Notes: generated by a model not told the origin, from the letters alone. Positions 23,756 through 32,327 are shown, numbered from the stretch's first letter. The stretch is 64,000 nt of DNA from Spirochaetota bacterium (GCA_023438065.1 JAEXRH010000002.1:62001-126000); one strand, 5' to 3'. Numbers and translations are program-made.

Positions 23756-25009
23756 ATGACGAGCCTTTTCGGTAAATACCTCGTGCGAAACGCGATTCAC
23801 TATCGAAAGAAGTACGCGATCGTTTTCGCGCTCATCCTCGCGCTCGCCTTTTGCCTGACGCTGACGTCGTACTTCTACGCGGGCGAACTCGCGAGCTCCG
23901 TGCGGTACGCGAGATTCATGGGCGACATGCAGTTTGACGTCGACTACGACGCGAACGACCTTGCCCACGAGGAATTGTCGCTGGACGAGAAACGCGCGCT
24001 TTGCGACGATCTATCCGCCCATTTTAAGGCGGGAAACCCGTATTCTTATCACGAGATATCCGTCGTGCCGGGTAAGGCTATGTCGGGCTCGACGAGCGAG
24101 TCCGTCGCCGCGATGGATTACCGCGTCGCGCGCGACGTGTACGGCGTGACCGTCTATCGGGGAGCTGCCCCCGGGCCCGGGGAGATTTGCCTCCCGAAAA
24201 ACCTCGAGAAGACCATAAAGGTCGGCGATGCCGTCTCGTTCGTCTATAAGGACAGCGATCAGGTTTTCGGGAGCGAGACCCTTGCCGTGAGCGGGTTTTA
24301 CCTTCGCGTGGACGCGTGCGAGGGCATGGCGTTCGTCGACGGGGAGACGCTCGCGGCGCTCGATCCCGGGCGGCTTCCCCGGCGCTTCGTCGTTTTCGAC
24401 GAGCCCAGGGAGACGCCGCTTCCGCTCATGACGGAGGGGGAAAGCGCCGCGCGGAAAGGAGCGATCGAGGATATCGCACGATCGTACTTCGGCGATCTCG
24501 ACTTCGTTCGCGCCCATACGGAGACGCGGAGCGCGTACGACACGTACCGCGAGGCTCGTGACATCGTCGACTTCTTTCTCGTTATCCTCGCCGTGTTTAT
24601 CGCCTGCCTTTGCGTCGTTTCGTCGATATCGATCGTGAACGTCCTTTTCGTCACGGTGATAAACCGGGTGCGGATAGTCGGGATGATGTTCAGCTTCGGG
24701 TTGGGAAGAAAGCGCGGAATAGCGCTCCTCGCGGCGGAGATACTCGCGTTCGGCGCCGTCGCGAGCGTCTTCGGGATCGCGATCGCGACGGCCGCCGCGC
24801 GCCTCGTGGAGAAAATACCCATGGTAAACGATAACGACATGCTCGCGACGCTTCTCGGCGGGGGCACGACGCTACCGATGCTCGTCGGCTGGGAGTCAAT
24901 CGCCCTGACGCTCGCGGCGGGGGTCGTCATGCCGTTTCTCGTCTCGTCGCTGTCGATCAGGAAGATCCTCAAGGGCGAGGTCATAGACTTGATTCAGAAA
25001 GCTCGTTGA
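23756..25009 (+). CDS. FtsX/MacB-type ABC transporter permease 2
   Basis: The 417-residue permease has the same plan as its upstream neighbour: TM1 at about 22-42, a periplasmic domain to about 262, then three TMs (about 263-290, 310-335 and 370-395). It ends RKILKGEVIDLIQKAR, the LKGEVI-like tail of Lol permeases. The pair probably form the heterodimer of a LolCDE-like complex with the ATPase at 25,788. The genes are separated by one base, so translation is likely coupled. The periplasmic domains of the two permeases differ in sequence, which suggests distinct roles as in LolC and LolE. Confidence 0.87.
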   Translation: MTSLFGKYLVRNAIHYRKKYAIVFALILALAFCLTLTSYFYAGELASSVRYARFMGDMQFDVDYDANDLAHEELSLDEKRALCDDLSAHFKAGNPYSYHEISVVPGKAMSGSTSESVAAMDYRVARDVYGVTVYRGAAPGPGEICLPKNLEKTIKVGDAVSFVYKDSDQVFGSETLAVSGFYLRVDACEGMAFVDGETLAALDPGRLPRRFVVFDEPRETPLPLMTEGESAARKGAIEDIARSYFGDLDFVRAHTETRSAYDTYREARDIVDFFLVILAVFIACLCVVSSISIVNVLFVTVINRVRIVGMMFSFGLGRKRGIALLAAEILAFGAVASVFGIAIATAAARLVEKIPMVNDNDMLATLLGGGTTLPMLVGWESIALTLAAGVVMPFLVSSLSIRKILKGEVIDLIQKAR

Positions 25010-25030
25010 GTAAAGAGAAAGGAGATACGA

Positions 25031-25774
25031 ATGATCAAGACAAGACTGGCGATAATCGCGTTGCTGGCTATCGCCGCGTCCGCATGGGCAGACGCGCGGG
25101 CGATGGATATCCTCAAAAAGGCGGACGTCGTCATGCTGCCCGCGAACGCGGAGTTCAAGTGGTCAATGACGGTGAAAAAATCCGGAGAGGACGATCGAAT
25201 CGATCGCTTCCTCTGCTGGAAGAAGGGCGACCTCAAGTACCTTTTCTTCCACGTGTGGCCGGAACCGAATTACGGGCAGGCGATGATTCGCGTCGATAGC
25301 ACGATCTGGCATTACCTTCCGCTCGCCGACGAGGTGATAAAGGAGAGTTACCGGTCCGCATTCCTCGACTCGGATCTCTCGTTCGCGGACGTCATGTACA
25401 ACGAACTGTCGGTCTATTACGACGCGTCGTTCATCGACGAATCGAGCGGAGAGACGCTCACGCTCGAGCTCAAGGCAAAGCCGGGCGCGACCGGTTACGC
25501 GCGTATAGTCGTGACAATCGACCGGAATACGCTCGCGACGCTCAAGCGCGAATACTACTCGAAAACCGGGCAGCTCCTGAAGGTTATCGCTTTCTCGGAC
25601 CTTCAGTACTCGGGCCAAAGACTTTCCGCGATGAGGCTTCTCGTCACGCAGCCCATGCTGAAGGGACAGTCGACGATCGCGGAATTCTCCGACATTCGGG
25701 ATAAGAGCGACGTCAAGGAGCAGTATTTCTCGCTTAATTACGTCAAGGCGTTTAAGCCGAAAGCAAGCGATTAA
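25031..25774 (+). CDS. LolA-like periplasmic carrier of the ABC cassette
   Basis: The 247-residue protein has a signal peptide (about 1-21, ASAWA) and a mature domain of the same sorting-protein family as the gene at 18,057. The aligned core IWHYLPLADEVIK plus SDLSFADVMYNEL corresponds to WIFLP...FSYDDM there. There is no lipobox, so a soluble periplasmic location is likely. It lies between the permease genes and the ATPase gene, with an AAAGGAG site upstream. It is a probable acceptor of a lipid or lipoprotein released by the FtsX pair. Whether it can replace LolA for general lipoproteins cannot be told; the housekeeping lolA is not in this window. Confidence 0.8.
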   Translation: MIKTRLAIIALLAIAASAWADARAMDILKKADVVMLPANAEFKWSMTVKKSGEDDRIDRFLCWKKGDLKYLFFHVWPEPNYGQAMIRVDSTIWHYLPLADEVIKESYRSAFLDSDLSFADVMYNELSVYYDASFIDESSGETLTLELKAKPGATGYARIVVTIDRNTLATLKREYYSKTGQLLKVIAFSDLQYSGQRLSAMRLLVTQPMLKGQSTIAEFSDIRDKSDVKEQYFSLNYVKAFKPKASD

Positions 25775-25787
25775 CAGGGAGCCAACG

Positions 25788-26462
25788 ATGATAGAAGTGA
25801 AGGATCTGAGAAAAAACTACCAGCTCGGGAAGGTCGAGGTGCAGGCGCTTCGCGGGGTGAGCCTCAAGATAGCGCGGGGCGATTTCGTCTCGGTCATAGG
25901 TCCGTCGGGAAGCGGGAAGAGCACGCTTCTCAACATCATGGGAATGCTCGACCGGCCGACCTCGGGCGAGCTTTTAGTCGACGGGATCAGCGTCGAGACG
26001 CTCTCGCAGTCGAGTCGCGCGGCGTTTCGCGGGAAGAAGATCGGCTTCATTTTCCAGAGCTTCAATCTCGTGCCGGTATTCAACGTGTACGAGAACATAG
26101 AGCTCGCGCTCACCCTCTCGGGCGAGAGGCCGTCGCGCGACTGGAGGGACCGCGTCATGAAGTCGATACGCGAGGTCGGGCTCGAAAGTCACGTAAGGCA
26201 CAAGCCGAGCGAACTCTCGGGCGGGCAGCGACAGCGCGTCGCGATCGCCCGCGCGCTCGTGAAGGATCCCGAGATCGTGATCGCCGACGAGCCGACCGCG
26301 AGCCTCGACTCGGCGAATGCCTTCGCCATCGTCGAGTTGATGAAGGAGCTTAACGAGACCGAGAAGTCGACCTTCGTGTTCTCGACGCACGACGGCCGCG
26401 TCCTGAAGTATCTCGACCGGGTGATACCGATCGAGGACGGGCTCCTCAAGGAGCCCTCATGA
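25788..26462 (+). CDS. LolD/MacB-type ABC transporter ATPase
   Basis: The 224-residue nucleotide-binding subunit has Walker A GPSGSGKST (38-46), a Q-loop in FIFQSFNLVP, signature LSGGQRQRVAIARAL, Walker B VIADEPTASLD and the H-loop FSTHD. The length and motifs match LolD, MacB and FtsE. It energises the two FtsX-type permeases encoded upstream. It starts 13 bases after the LolA-like gene, and its stop overlaps the ATG of the barrel gene (ATGA), tying the outer-membrane component to the ABC machine. Confidence 0.93.
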   Translation: MIEVKDLRKNYQLGKVEVQALRGVSLKIARGDFVSVIGPSGSGKSTLLNIMGMLDRPTSGELLVDGISVETLSQSSRAAFRGKKIGFIFQSFNLVPVFNVYENIELALTLSGERPSRDWRDRVMKSIREVGLESHVRHKPSELSGGQRQRVAIARALVKDPEIVIADEPTASLDSANAFAIVELMKELNETEKSTFVFSTHDGRVLKYLDRVIPIEDGLLKEPS

Positions 26463-27625
26463 CGCGCGCCGGGGTCCTCGTTGCCGCGGCGCTCGTCGCG
26501 CTCGCCGCTTTCGCCGCCGCGGAAGTTCCCGACGTGCGGGTCATTCAGGGCTTCTCGCTCATGGCCTGGGCGAAGCAAACCTTTCCGGACAAGGACAGTC
26601 CCGTCTATCCCCTCGTCGCGGACAATCCCGATTATCGCGCGAATTCGCTCGCCGATTACACGCTTCGGTTTATTTCGGGCTCCGCGACCGCGGCCGTCGT
26701 CGCCGAGGGGACGATGGACTCGAAAGGAGCGTATACCGGAAAGGTCTTGCAAGCGTGGTGCGGCGCGTCGTTCCTTGACGGATGGGCGCTGAACTTCGGG
26801 AAGAAGATCGTCAAGTGGGAGGATGGCGGGTTTACCAACCCGAGCGATCTCGTCAATGCGCGGCTCGAGTACGCTCAAAAGGGCGAACGGGAGGGACGTT
26901 CCCTCGCGGAAGTGATCGGTTCGGTGCCCGTAGGCGACGCGCTCACCCTTGACCTCTCGGCGATCGCGCCGCTTGATCCCGCGACCGAGCGGATTACCGA
27001 CGTTCCCGTCTTCCTTTCGTGCGGCACGATGCTCTATCCTTTCGAGTTCCGTCTCAAAGGCGGCTTTCGGGACGGGTCTACACCCGACGTCGGCCTTGCC
27101 GTCAAGGCGAGTCTCCTTGGCCTCCAATGGTACGCCGATGCCCTTTACACGCGAGAAAGCGACCTTACCGCGATTAAGCGCGACGAGGCCGATATCGTCG
27201 GCGGGTGCGTCGGCGTCACCGGGACGATCCCGCTCAAGAAGCCGTATTCGGATGGCGTTGACTTCGCGTTCGAGGTTTCCGGTCGTAGCGACGGGCTTTC
27301 CCGTACCGAGGGCGTCGCCTTCGTGCGCGACGTCGCCCGGGTCGCGTCAGACCCGGCGTTCAGGCCATACGACGAGTATCGATGGTACGCGTTTGCAAAG
27401 GCGTCGCTGAAAAATATCGGCAACGCCAATCTGGAATGGTCGGAATCGTGGTATCTCAACATGGTCGACCCGAGCGGGTCGGTTGAATCGAAACTGTCAT
27501 GGTCGCCGCGAAATTTGTTTACCGCGAGCGCCGCGTATACCTTCCGTCACGGAGATTCGTCCTCGGAAGTCGCGACCTTCGCGAGCCGCCATCAGCTGGA
27601 ACTGTCCCTCATGCGGGAGTTTTGA
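26459..27625 (+). CDS. Outer-membrane beta-barrel protein of the ABC cassette
   Basis: The 388-residue protein starts at the ATG overlapping the ATPase stop. It has a signal peptide (about 1-21, AAFAAAE) and a mature part made of alternating strands. It ends LELSLMREF with C-terminal Phe, so an outer-membrane barrel is likely. I do not recognise the family. By position it is the terminal component of the FtsX/LolA/LolD-like cassette and mirrors the barrel at 18,824 in the RND cassette. It could be a receptor or insertion site for the cargo, or simply co-regulated cargo. Confidence 0.7.
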   Translation: MTRAGVLVAAALVALAAFAAAEVPDVRVIQGFSLMAWAKQTFPDKDSPVYPLVADNPDYRANSLADYTLRFISGSATAAVVAEGTMDSKGAYTGKVLQAWCGASFLDGWALNFGKKIVKWEDGGFTNPSDLVNARLEYAQKGEREGRSLAEVIGSVPVGDALTLDLSAIAPLDPATERITDVPVFLSCGTMLYPFEFRLKGGFRDGSTPDVGLAVKASLLGLQWYADALYTRESDLTAIKRDEADIVGGCVGVTGTIPLKKPYSDGVDFAFEVSGRSDGLSRTEGVAFVRDVARVASDPAFRPYDEYRWYAFAKASLKNIGNANLEWSESWYLNMVDPSGSVESKLSWSPRNLFTASAAYTFRHGDSSSEVATFASRHQLELSLMREF

Positions 27626-27797
27626 CCGAACCCCTTGAGCGCGCGTTCGGCTTCGTTCGCCGCGGCTTCCGCCATTGCCTTGCCGTGTCCGGTGCGCGAA
27701 TCATCGAACCGGTCATGCATGGGATGGGCGGCTGTGGCAGTCGCCGGGCGCGTAGCTCCCTGTCGCGGCGTTACGCGCCGAAAGAATCCTTATTTCA
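27626..27797. other. Non-coding gap with a GC-rich hairpin
   Basis: There is no convincing gene here. GGCGCGTA (27747-27754) pairs with TACGCGCC (27772-27779), but no T-run follows, so a terminator role is uncertain. A 42-codon minus-strand frame lies at 27592-27720 but lacks a ribosome-binding site. Confidence 0.4.
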
Positions 27798-27826
27798 TTG
27801 ACCAGGTGCAACTTACGCCGTATTCT
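27798..27826 (+). promoter_or_regulatory. Predicted promoter of the nitronate monooxygenase gene
   Basis: TTGACC (27798-27803), a 17-base spacer and TATTCT (27821-27826) form a good sigma70-type promoter. Confidence 0.65.
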
Positions 27827-27832
27827 GATGTC

Positions 27833-27855
27833 AGACATTATGACAAATAATGTCT
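27833..27855. promoter_or_regulatory. Inverted repeat at the transcription start (candidate operator)
   Basis: AGACATTA (27833-27840) and TAATGTCT (27848-27855) are perfect inverted copies spaced by seven bases. They begin seven bases after the -10. An overlapping TGTCA/TGACA pair lies at 27829-27845. This may be a repressor site or a leader hairpin just before the AAGGA ribosome-binding site. Confidence 0.5.
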
Positions 27856-27868
27856 ATAAGGAATATAT

Positions 27869-29353
27869 ATGGCACATCCACGGATTATTCAAGGCGGCAT
27901 GGGAATTGGCGTTTCAGACTGGAAACTCGCGAACTCGGTTGCCGCTCAGGGCGCGCTCGGCGTCGTTTCGGGAACGGCCCTTGACAGCGTGCTCGCGCGG
28001 AGGCTCGAGCAGGGCGATCAGGGCGGTCACATGCGACGGGGGCTTGCCGCCTTTCCCGACCGGACGGTAGCCGACCGGATTCTCGCGACATGGTTTCGTC
28101 CCGACGGTACGCCGGAGACCCATGATTTCAGCGTTCTCCCGATGCGCACGGTGGGATCCGCCGATTCCCCGGTCAATGACCCCGCGACGATCTTCGGCAA
28201 CGACGAACTCGACGCCCTCACGGTCGTCGCGAACTTCGTCGAGGTGTACCTCGCGAAGGAAGGGCATTCGGGCGTCGTCGGCATCAACTTTCTCGAGAAA
28301 GTTCAGCTGCCGAACCCGGCGGCCATCTACGGCGCGATGCTCGCGGGAGTCGATTACGTGCTCATGGGCGCGGGCATTCCGCTCGAGATACCGGGGCTTC
28401 TCGACCGGTATGCCCGCGGCGAAAGCGGCGCAATTCGCGTGCAGGTCGAGGGCGCGGCGAAAGACGAGATCCTGACAGTTTGCTTCGATCCCTCGCGCGT
28501 GATCGCCGCGCCTCCACCCGCCCTCAAGCGACCGTATTTTCTCGCCATCGTCTCCTCGTATATTCTCGCGATGACCATGGTAACCCGCGCGTCGGGAGTC
28601 GTGGACGGCATCGTCGTGGAAAACCATACCGCCGGGGGACACAACGCCCCTCCGCGCGGCGTGCTTTCCCTCGACGGATCGGGCGAGCCGATCTACGGGC
28701 CGAAGGACACGGTCGATTACGCGAAGATGGTCGGCCTGGGCGTTCCCTTTTGGCTCGGCGGTTCGTACAGCCGTAAAGAATCCCTTTCCTCCGCCGATAC
28801 CGAGGGCGCGGCGGGCATTCAAGTCGGGACGCTTTTCGCCTTTTGCAGCGAATCGGGACTGTTGCCGGAACTGAAGAAGCGATTTCTCGAGGCCCTGAGC
28901 GACGGCCACTTGTCCGTGCTGACCCATCCGCGCGCGTCGCCGACGGGGTACCCCTTCAAGCTCGCGCTCCTCGGGGAAACCCTTTCGGAGAAAAGGGACT
29001 TTCTCGCGCGAAAGCGCGTATGCAACGTGGGGCTCCTTCGCGAGCTTTTCCGGAAAAGCGACGGCTCCATCGGGTATCGATGCCCCGCTGAAGGCGAGGC
29101 GTCCTACGCGACGAAGGGCGGGGCCGGGGAGAAGGCGGGAGAGGCGAGATGCCTGTGCAACGCCCTTCTCGCGAACATCGGGCTCGGCATGAAATACGCC
29201 GGAGAGCGGCTCGAGCAGCCGCTGCTGACCGTCGGAAACCAGCTCGAGTCGCTGCGCCTGCTCGTCGCGAAATGCGGCATGCAGTACTCGGCGCGGGACG
29301 TCATCGCCTTTCTCGAATCGGGAGCGAAGACGCGGACGGCCGCGCAAGGGTAG
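27869..29353 (+). CDS. Nitronate monooxygenase / 2-nitropropane dioxygenase-family flavoenzyme
   Basis: The 494-residue protein has a TIM-barrel FMN enzyme core (about 1-330). It opens with IIQGGMGIGVSDWKLANSVA and contains GVDYVLMGAGIP, the VVENHTAGGHNAP motif with the family's conserved His, and GIQVGTLFAF. Family members oxidise alkyl nitronates or act as FabK-type enoyl-ACP reductases. This member is about 150 residues longer than classical enzymes. The C-terminal extension (about 340-494) contains cysteine-bearing motifs RVCNVGLL, YRCPAEGE and RCLCNALLANIG. The physiological substrate is unknown. It is a single gene with its own promoter and operator-like repeat. Confidence 0.82.
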   Translation: MAHPRIIQGGMGIGVSDWKLANSVAAQGALGVVSGTALDSVLARRLEQGDQGGHMRRGLAAFPDRTVADRILATWFRPDGTPETHDFSVLPMRTVGSADSPVNDPATIFGNDELDALTVVANFVEVYLAKEGHSGVVGINFLEKVQLPNPAAIYGAMLAGVDYVLMGAGIPLEIPGLLDRYARGESGAIRVQVEGAAKDEILTVCFDPSRVIAAPPPALKRPYFLAIVSSYILAMTMVTRASGVVDGIVVENHTAGGHNAPPRGVLSLDGSGEPIYGPKDTVDYAKMVGLGVPFWLGGSYSRKESLSSADTEGAAGIQVGTLFAFCSESGLLPELKKRFLEALSDGHLSVLTHPRASPTGYPFKLALLGETLSEKRDFLARKRVCNVGLLRELFRKSDGSIGYRCPAEGEASYATKGGAGEKAGEARCLCNALLANIGLGMKYAGERLEQPLLTVGNQLESLRLLVAKCGMQYSARDVIAFLESGAKTRTAAQG

Positions 29354-29445
29354 TTACGCGATCGCCCGGCGCCTTCCCGGGATAAGCGGTTCGATGCTCC
29401 TTCGTCGAATAACGGAACTTTTCAGAGCGGGATGCCGCGTTTTCG

Positions 29446-30933
29446 TCAGCGGAAGAGCGCGTCCTGGTCGCGCCTGAGCCCGGAAAAGGCGTCCGCGGGA
29501 AAGGTGAACAGGGGCGAAAGGAGCCGGTTCATGAGCACGAGGTGTTGCCGCATCTTGTACGCGGCGTGATGCGCCTCTCCCCTGAGCTCGGAGGCTTCCC
29601 AGCTCGCGATGTCCGAGATCCTGAGCTCGACGGGGAGGGTGTGTTGCCTCGTCACCGCGCCGGCCGCGCCGGGAACGACGTGCACGAGGACGCGACCGGT
29701 CTCGCGGTCGTACTGAACCGGAACCGAAAAGTTGATCTTGCACTGGAATTTCCGGTGCTGTCCCGCCGAATGGCGGTTCGCCTGGGCGTTCGTCCCGAGG
29801 GCGCGGAAGAAGTCGTCGGCGTTTCGCGCGACCTCGGTTTCGTCGGGCTCGCGGTCGGAACCCTCTCGTCTGAGGAGCGTGCGCATGAGCACGCGCACCG
29901 CCTCCCGCATGTCCTCGGCCGTATCGAAAAGCGTCTGGGTGACCGAGGCCGCCTCGACGTTTTCCTGGAGGATGACTCCCTGCTTCTGGAGGGCGTGGAA
30001 GAGGGTGAGCGAGTCTTCGCGCCGCTTGATGAGGAAGGTGAGCGCGAGGATGTCGCGGATGTTGTAGGTTTCCTCGGCGGCGGCCTTCCCGATCTTGGCG
30101 AACATGCTCTCCGGGCTTTTGAGCCGGGCCTTGATCTCGACGAGCTCGACGCTCACGCCGTCGCCGCTGACGAAGCGGAGCGTGCCCGATTTCGCGCTTC
30201 CCTCGAGAAACCCCGAAAGCTTTCGGAAAAAGGTCGCGAGCTTGACGTAGGCTCTCCTTCCGTTGGGATCCTCAGGCGCGTCGGTCGCGTTCGCCCAGTC
30301 GCGCGAGGCGAGCGAGGTAAGCGGCAACTTCCGGGACTCGAACCAGAAGCCGAGCCGCGCGTAGTCGTAGACGTCCTCGCTGTCCTCCTCGATCGCCTTG
30401 ATGAGGTGGCAAAGCTTGAGGATGGCGCAGGCCCCCATCCGCCAGCGGGGCGGCACGCGATCGGGACCGGAGGGGCAACCGGCGAACACGTGGGGGTATT
30501 TCGCGGAAGAGGCGAGGAGAAAGAGGTGGCGCGGATCCTCGTCGACGAGCGAGCGGAACTCGCCTTTCGAGATGAGCGCGTCGATCTCCTTTATTTCCCC
30601 GATCGCGCGCCCGTAGACCGGGCGCAACGGGCTCGAAAGGCGGGAAAGCTGGACGAGCTGCCCGGAGACGGAGGGGAGGAGCGAGCCCGCGAGGTACTCG
30701 ATCGCCTCGGAGACGTAGAATCCCGCGCGCTCGAGTTCGCCCGGCGCGATTTTCCCGCCGTTGACGATGAAGCCGCGGTTCGCCATCATGATCGTCGCGC
30801 CGCGCATCGCGTCGTCGTATCCCGCGCAGTTTCTGAGAAGGTAGGGCGTCAGTTCCTTCCGGTCGAGAACCGAGCCGAATATCTCGTGATAGAGTTCCTG
30901 GTCTTCCCGCTCGCTCGCGTTCGTTTCCGTCAT
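29446..30933 (-). CDS. Unknown 495-residue protein with RelA/SpoT-like nucleotidyltransferase signature
   Basis: The soluble protein has no signal peptide. Residues about 266-320 read EIKARLKSPESMFAKIG, then YNIRDILALTFLIKRREDS and LFHALQ. That order (R-x-K-S-x-x-S plus a D-x-x-A-x-x-F/I strand followed by D and a helix) resembles the RelA/SpoT (p)ppGpp synthetase core. The flanking N-terminal helical region and C-terminal beta region are not typical of RSH proteins. It may correspond to an uncharacterised family such as TIGR04552, but I cannot verify that. It starts nine bases after an alpha/beta-hydrolase gene on the same strand. A (p)ppGpp or other nucleotidyltransferase activity is a hypothesis. 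Confidence 0.6.
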   Translation of the reverse strand: MTETNASEREDQELYHEIFGSVLDRKELTPYLLRNCAGYDDAMRGATIMMANRGFIVNGGKIAPGELERAGFYVSEAIEYLAGSLLPSVSGQLVQLSRLSSPLRPVYGRAIGEIKEIDALISKGEFRSLVDEDPRHLFLLASSAKYPHVFAGCPSGPDRVPPRWRMGACAILKLCHLIKAIEEDSEDVYDYARLGFWFESRKLPLTSLASRDWANATDAPEDPNGRRAYVKLATFFRKLSGFLEGSAKSGTLRFVSGDGVSVELVEIKARLKSPESMFAKIGKAAAEETYNIRDILALTFLIKRREDSLTLFHALQKQGVILQENVEAASVTQTLFDTAEDMREAVRVLMRTLLRREGSDREPDETEVARNADDFFRALGTNAQANRHSAGQHRKFQCKINFSVPVQYDRETGRVLVHVVPGAAGAVTRQHTLPVELRISDIASWEASELRGEAHHAAYKMRQHLVLMNRLLSPLFTFPADAFSGLRRDQDALFR

Positions 30934-30942
30934 CGTCGTCTC

Positions 30943-31743
30943 CTACTCGAGCGCCCCGACGAGCCAGTCAATGAAGGTCTCGTCGCCGCGGCCGGAGCGG
31001 TCCTGGGGTTCCACCTGGAAATGCCCGCGCTTTTCGTACTCGACGTACCGCGAGTCGGGGCAAATCGCCGCGAGGATGCGCCCGGTCGCGTGGCCTTGCT
31101 CGTAGATTCCCATATCGTTCCGGCTTGTCGCGCACCAGAAGCGGACCCTCGCGGCCCGAAAGAGCTCCGGTATCGAGGCCGTGTAGTACGAGCTTCCGGA
31201 GACGGCTGCCTTGAAAAGGGAGGGATCGTACATCGCGAGTTCCTGAACGAAGGCCGCCCCCTGGGAAAAGCCGTAACCGGCGACGCGCTTCGCGTCTATC
31301 GCGGAATGCTGCATGATGACGTTCTTGATGAATCGCGCGTATGCGTGGGGGTCCGAGTAATACTCGATCCGCGCTTGCGGGATGAGGACCGCCGCTCCCG
31401 TCCCGCCGAATCGGGCCTGGATCGCGGGATTGGTGAAGATCCGCCCGAAGCGGTCCTTCGCCGACGCCTTGCCGCCGTTTCCGTGAAAGCACACGATGAG
31501 CGGTATGGAAGGCTCCGCTCCCTCGACGTCGAGTTCTTTCGGTATGTAGAGATTGTAGATGATGCCGCTCGGGGTTATTCCCCAATGCCACCCGTCCATG
31601 ACGAGTTTCTTCTCGGGCCAGTACGCCGGATCGTACTCGATCGATACGGGGGGCCTGAGTCTCAGGGCGAGAATGCCCGCGAGGATGACGAAAAGCGTCC
31701 CGATCAGGATCGTGACGCGACACGCGTTCAGGTTCGGTTTCAT
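30943..31743 (-). CDS. Membrane-anchored alpha/beta hydrolase (esterase)
   Basis: The 266-residue protein starts at the ATG at 31743 (GGAGA upstream); a Met four codons earlier has no ribosome site. A single N-terminal hydrophobic segment (about 10-27) suggests a membrane anchor or uncleaved signal. The hydrolase domain has the oxyanion motif IVCFHGNGG, the nucleophile elbow GYGFSQGA and a C-terminal His in EKRGHFQVEP, which resembles PHB-depolymerase/LpqC-like esterases. The substrate is unknown. It is probably co-transcribed with the RelA/SpoT-like gene downstream. Confidence 0.75.
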   Translation of the reverse strand: MKPNLNACRVTILIGTLFVILAGILALRLRPPVSIEYDPAYWPEKKLVMDGWHWGITPSGIIYNLYIPKELDVEGAEPSIPLIVCFHGNGGKASAKDRFGRIFTNPAIQARFGGTGAAVLIPQARIEYYSDPHAYARFIKNVIMQHSAIDAKRVAGYGFSQGAAFVQELAMYDPSLFKAAVSGSSYYTASIPELFRAARVRFWCATSRNDMGIYEQGHATGRILAAICPDSRYVEYEKRGHFQVEPQDRSGRGDETFIDWLVGALE

Positions 31744-31790
31744 GGTTTCTCCCATGAAACTTATACCATATCCCGAGCGGGTCTGTCCTC

Positions 31791-32246
31791 TTATTCCCGA
31801 ACGACCACGAATGTCCCCTCGAACGTCGCCCTGCTTTCGGGGTCCCCTTCTTGCGTCACGCGCGCGGCGACCGAGAGGCGGCTTTTCCCGAACTTCTCGA
31901 GCATCGCGACGAACCGGTTGATCTCTTCCTCGCCGAAGGGCGTGACCTCCGCGGTAAAGTCCGCGTTGACCGGTTTGAGGTACTCGACGCGCTGCGTCTG
32001 GATAATGACGCTTCCGTCGTCGATTCCGCGCGACGAGAGAATCCCGTGCACGCTTGCCCAGGAACAGAGGATCAGCGCGGTACTGAGGCTCCCGCCGAAC
32101 GCCGTTTTCCGGTGATTGACGTGATCCTGCAATCGTGCGCGTACGCGCTGGTACGGAATATCGCCGATACGCTCGATGGCAAAGGCATTCTTCCTGACGA
32201 TGGGTATCTCTTTGTAGATGTACTCTTGTAAGTCCTGGTGTTCCAT
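31791..32246 (-). CDS. Hotdog-fold thioesterase-like protein (YiiD C-terminal type)
   Basis: The 150-residue protein starts at 32246 with GGAAGGA upstream; a longer frame to 32315 has no support. It resembles the YiiD_C/thioesterase hotdog domain, with HVNHRKTAFGGSLSTALILC and the later VEYLKPVNADFTAEV strand typical of acyl-CoA or acyl-ACP thioesterases. It is transcribed divergently from the trmB-like regulator, with shared regulatory repeats between them, so it may belong to the same regulon. The acyl substrate is unknown. Confidence 0.72.
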   Translation of the reverse strand: MEHQDLQEYIYKEIPIVRKNAFAIERIGDIPYQRVRARLQDHVNHRKTAFGGSLSTALILCSWASVHGILSSRGIDDGSVIIQTQRVEYLKPVNADFTAEVTPFGEEEINRFVAMLEKFGKSRLSVAARVTQEGDPESRATFEGTFVVVRE

Positions 32247-32276
32247 ACCGTCCTTCCCGGTTTTCAATTTCGCCTG

Positions 32277-32306
32277 ATTATATCGACAATAAGACATGTA
32301 TAGCAA
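32277..32306 (-). promoter_or_regulatory. Predicted promoter of the thioesterase gene
   Basis: On the minus strand TTGCTA (32306-32301), an 18-base spacer and a perfect TATAAT (32282-32277). The -35 overlaps a copy of AATAGTGT (32305-32312) that recurs in the trmB-side repeat. Confidence 0.55.
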
Positions 32307-32327
32307 TAGTGTCATTTTGAAAACTAC

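Noticed and set aside
27592..27720. Minus-strand frame of 42 codons (MHDRFDDSRTGHGKAMAE...) with plausible amino-acid composition
   Set aside because: It has no ribosome-binding site or promoter, overlaps the end of the barrel gene, and matches nothing I recognise. It could be a remnant, but support is too weak.
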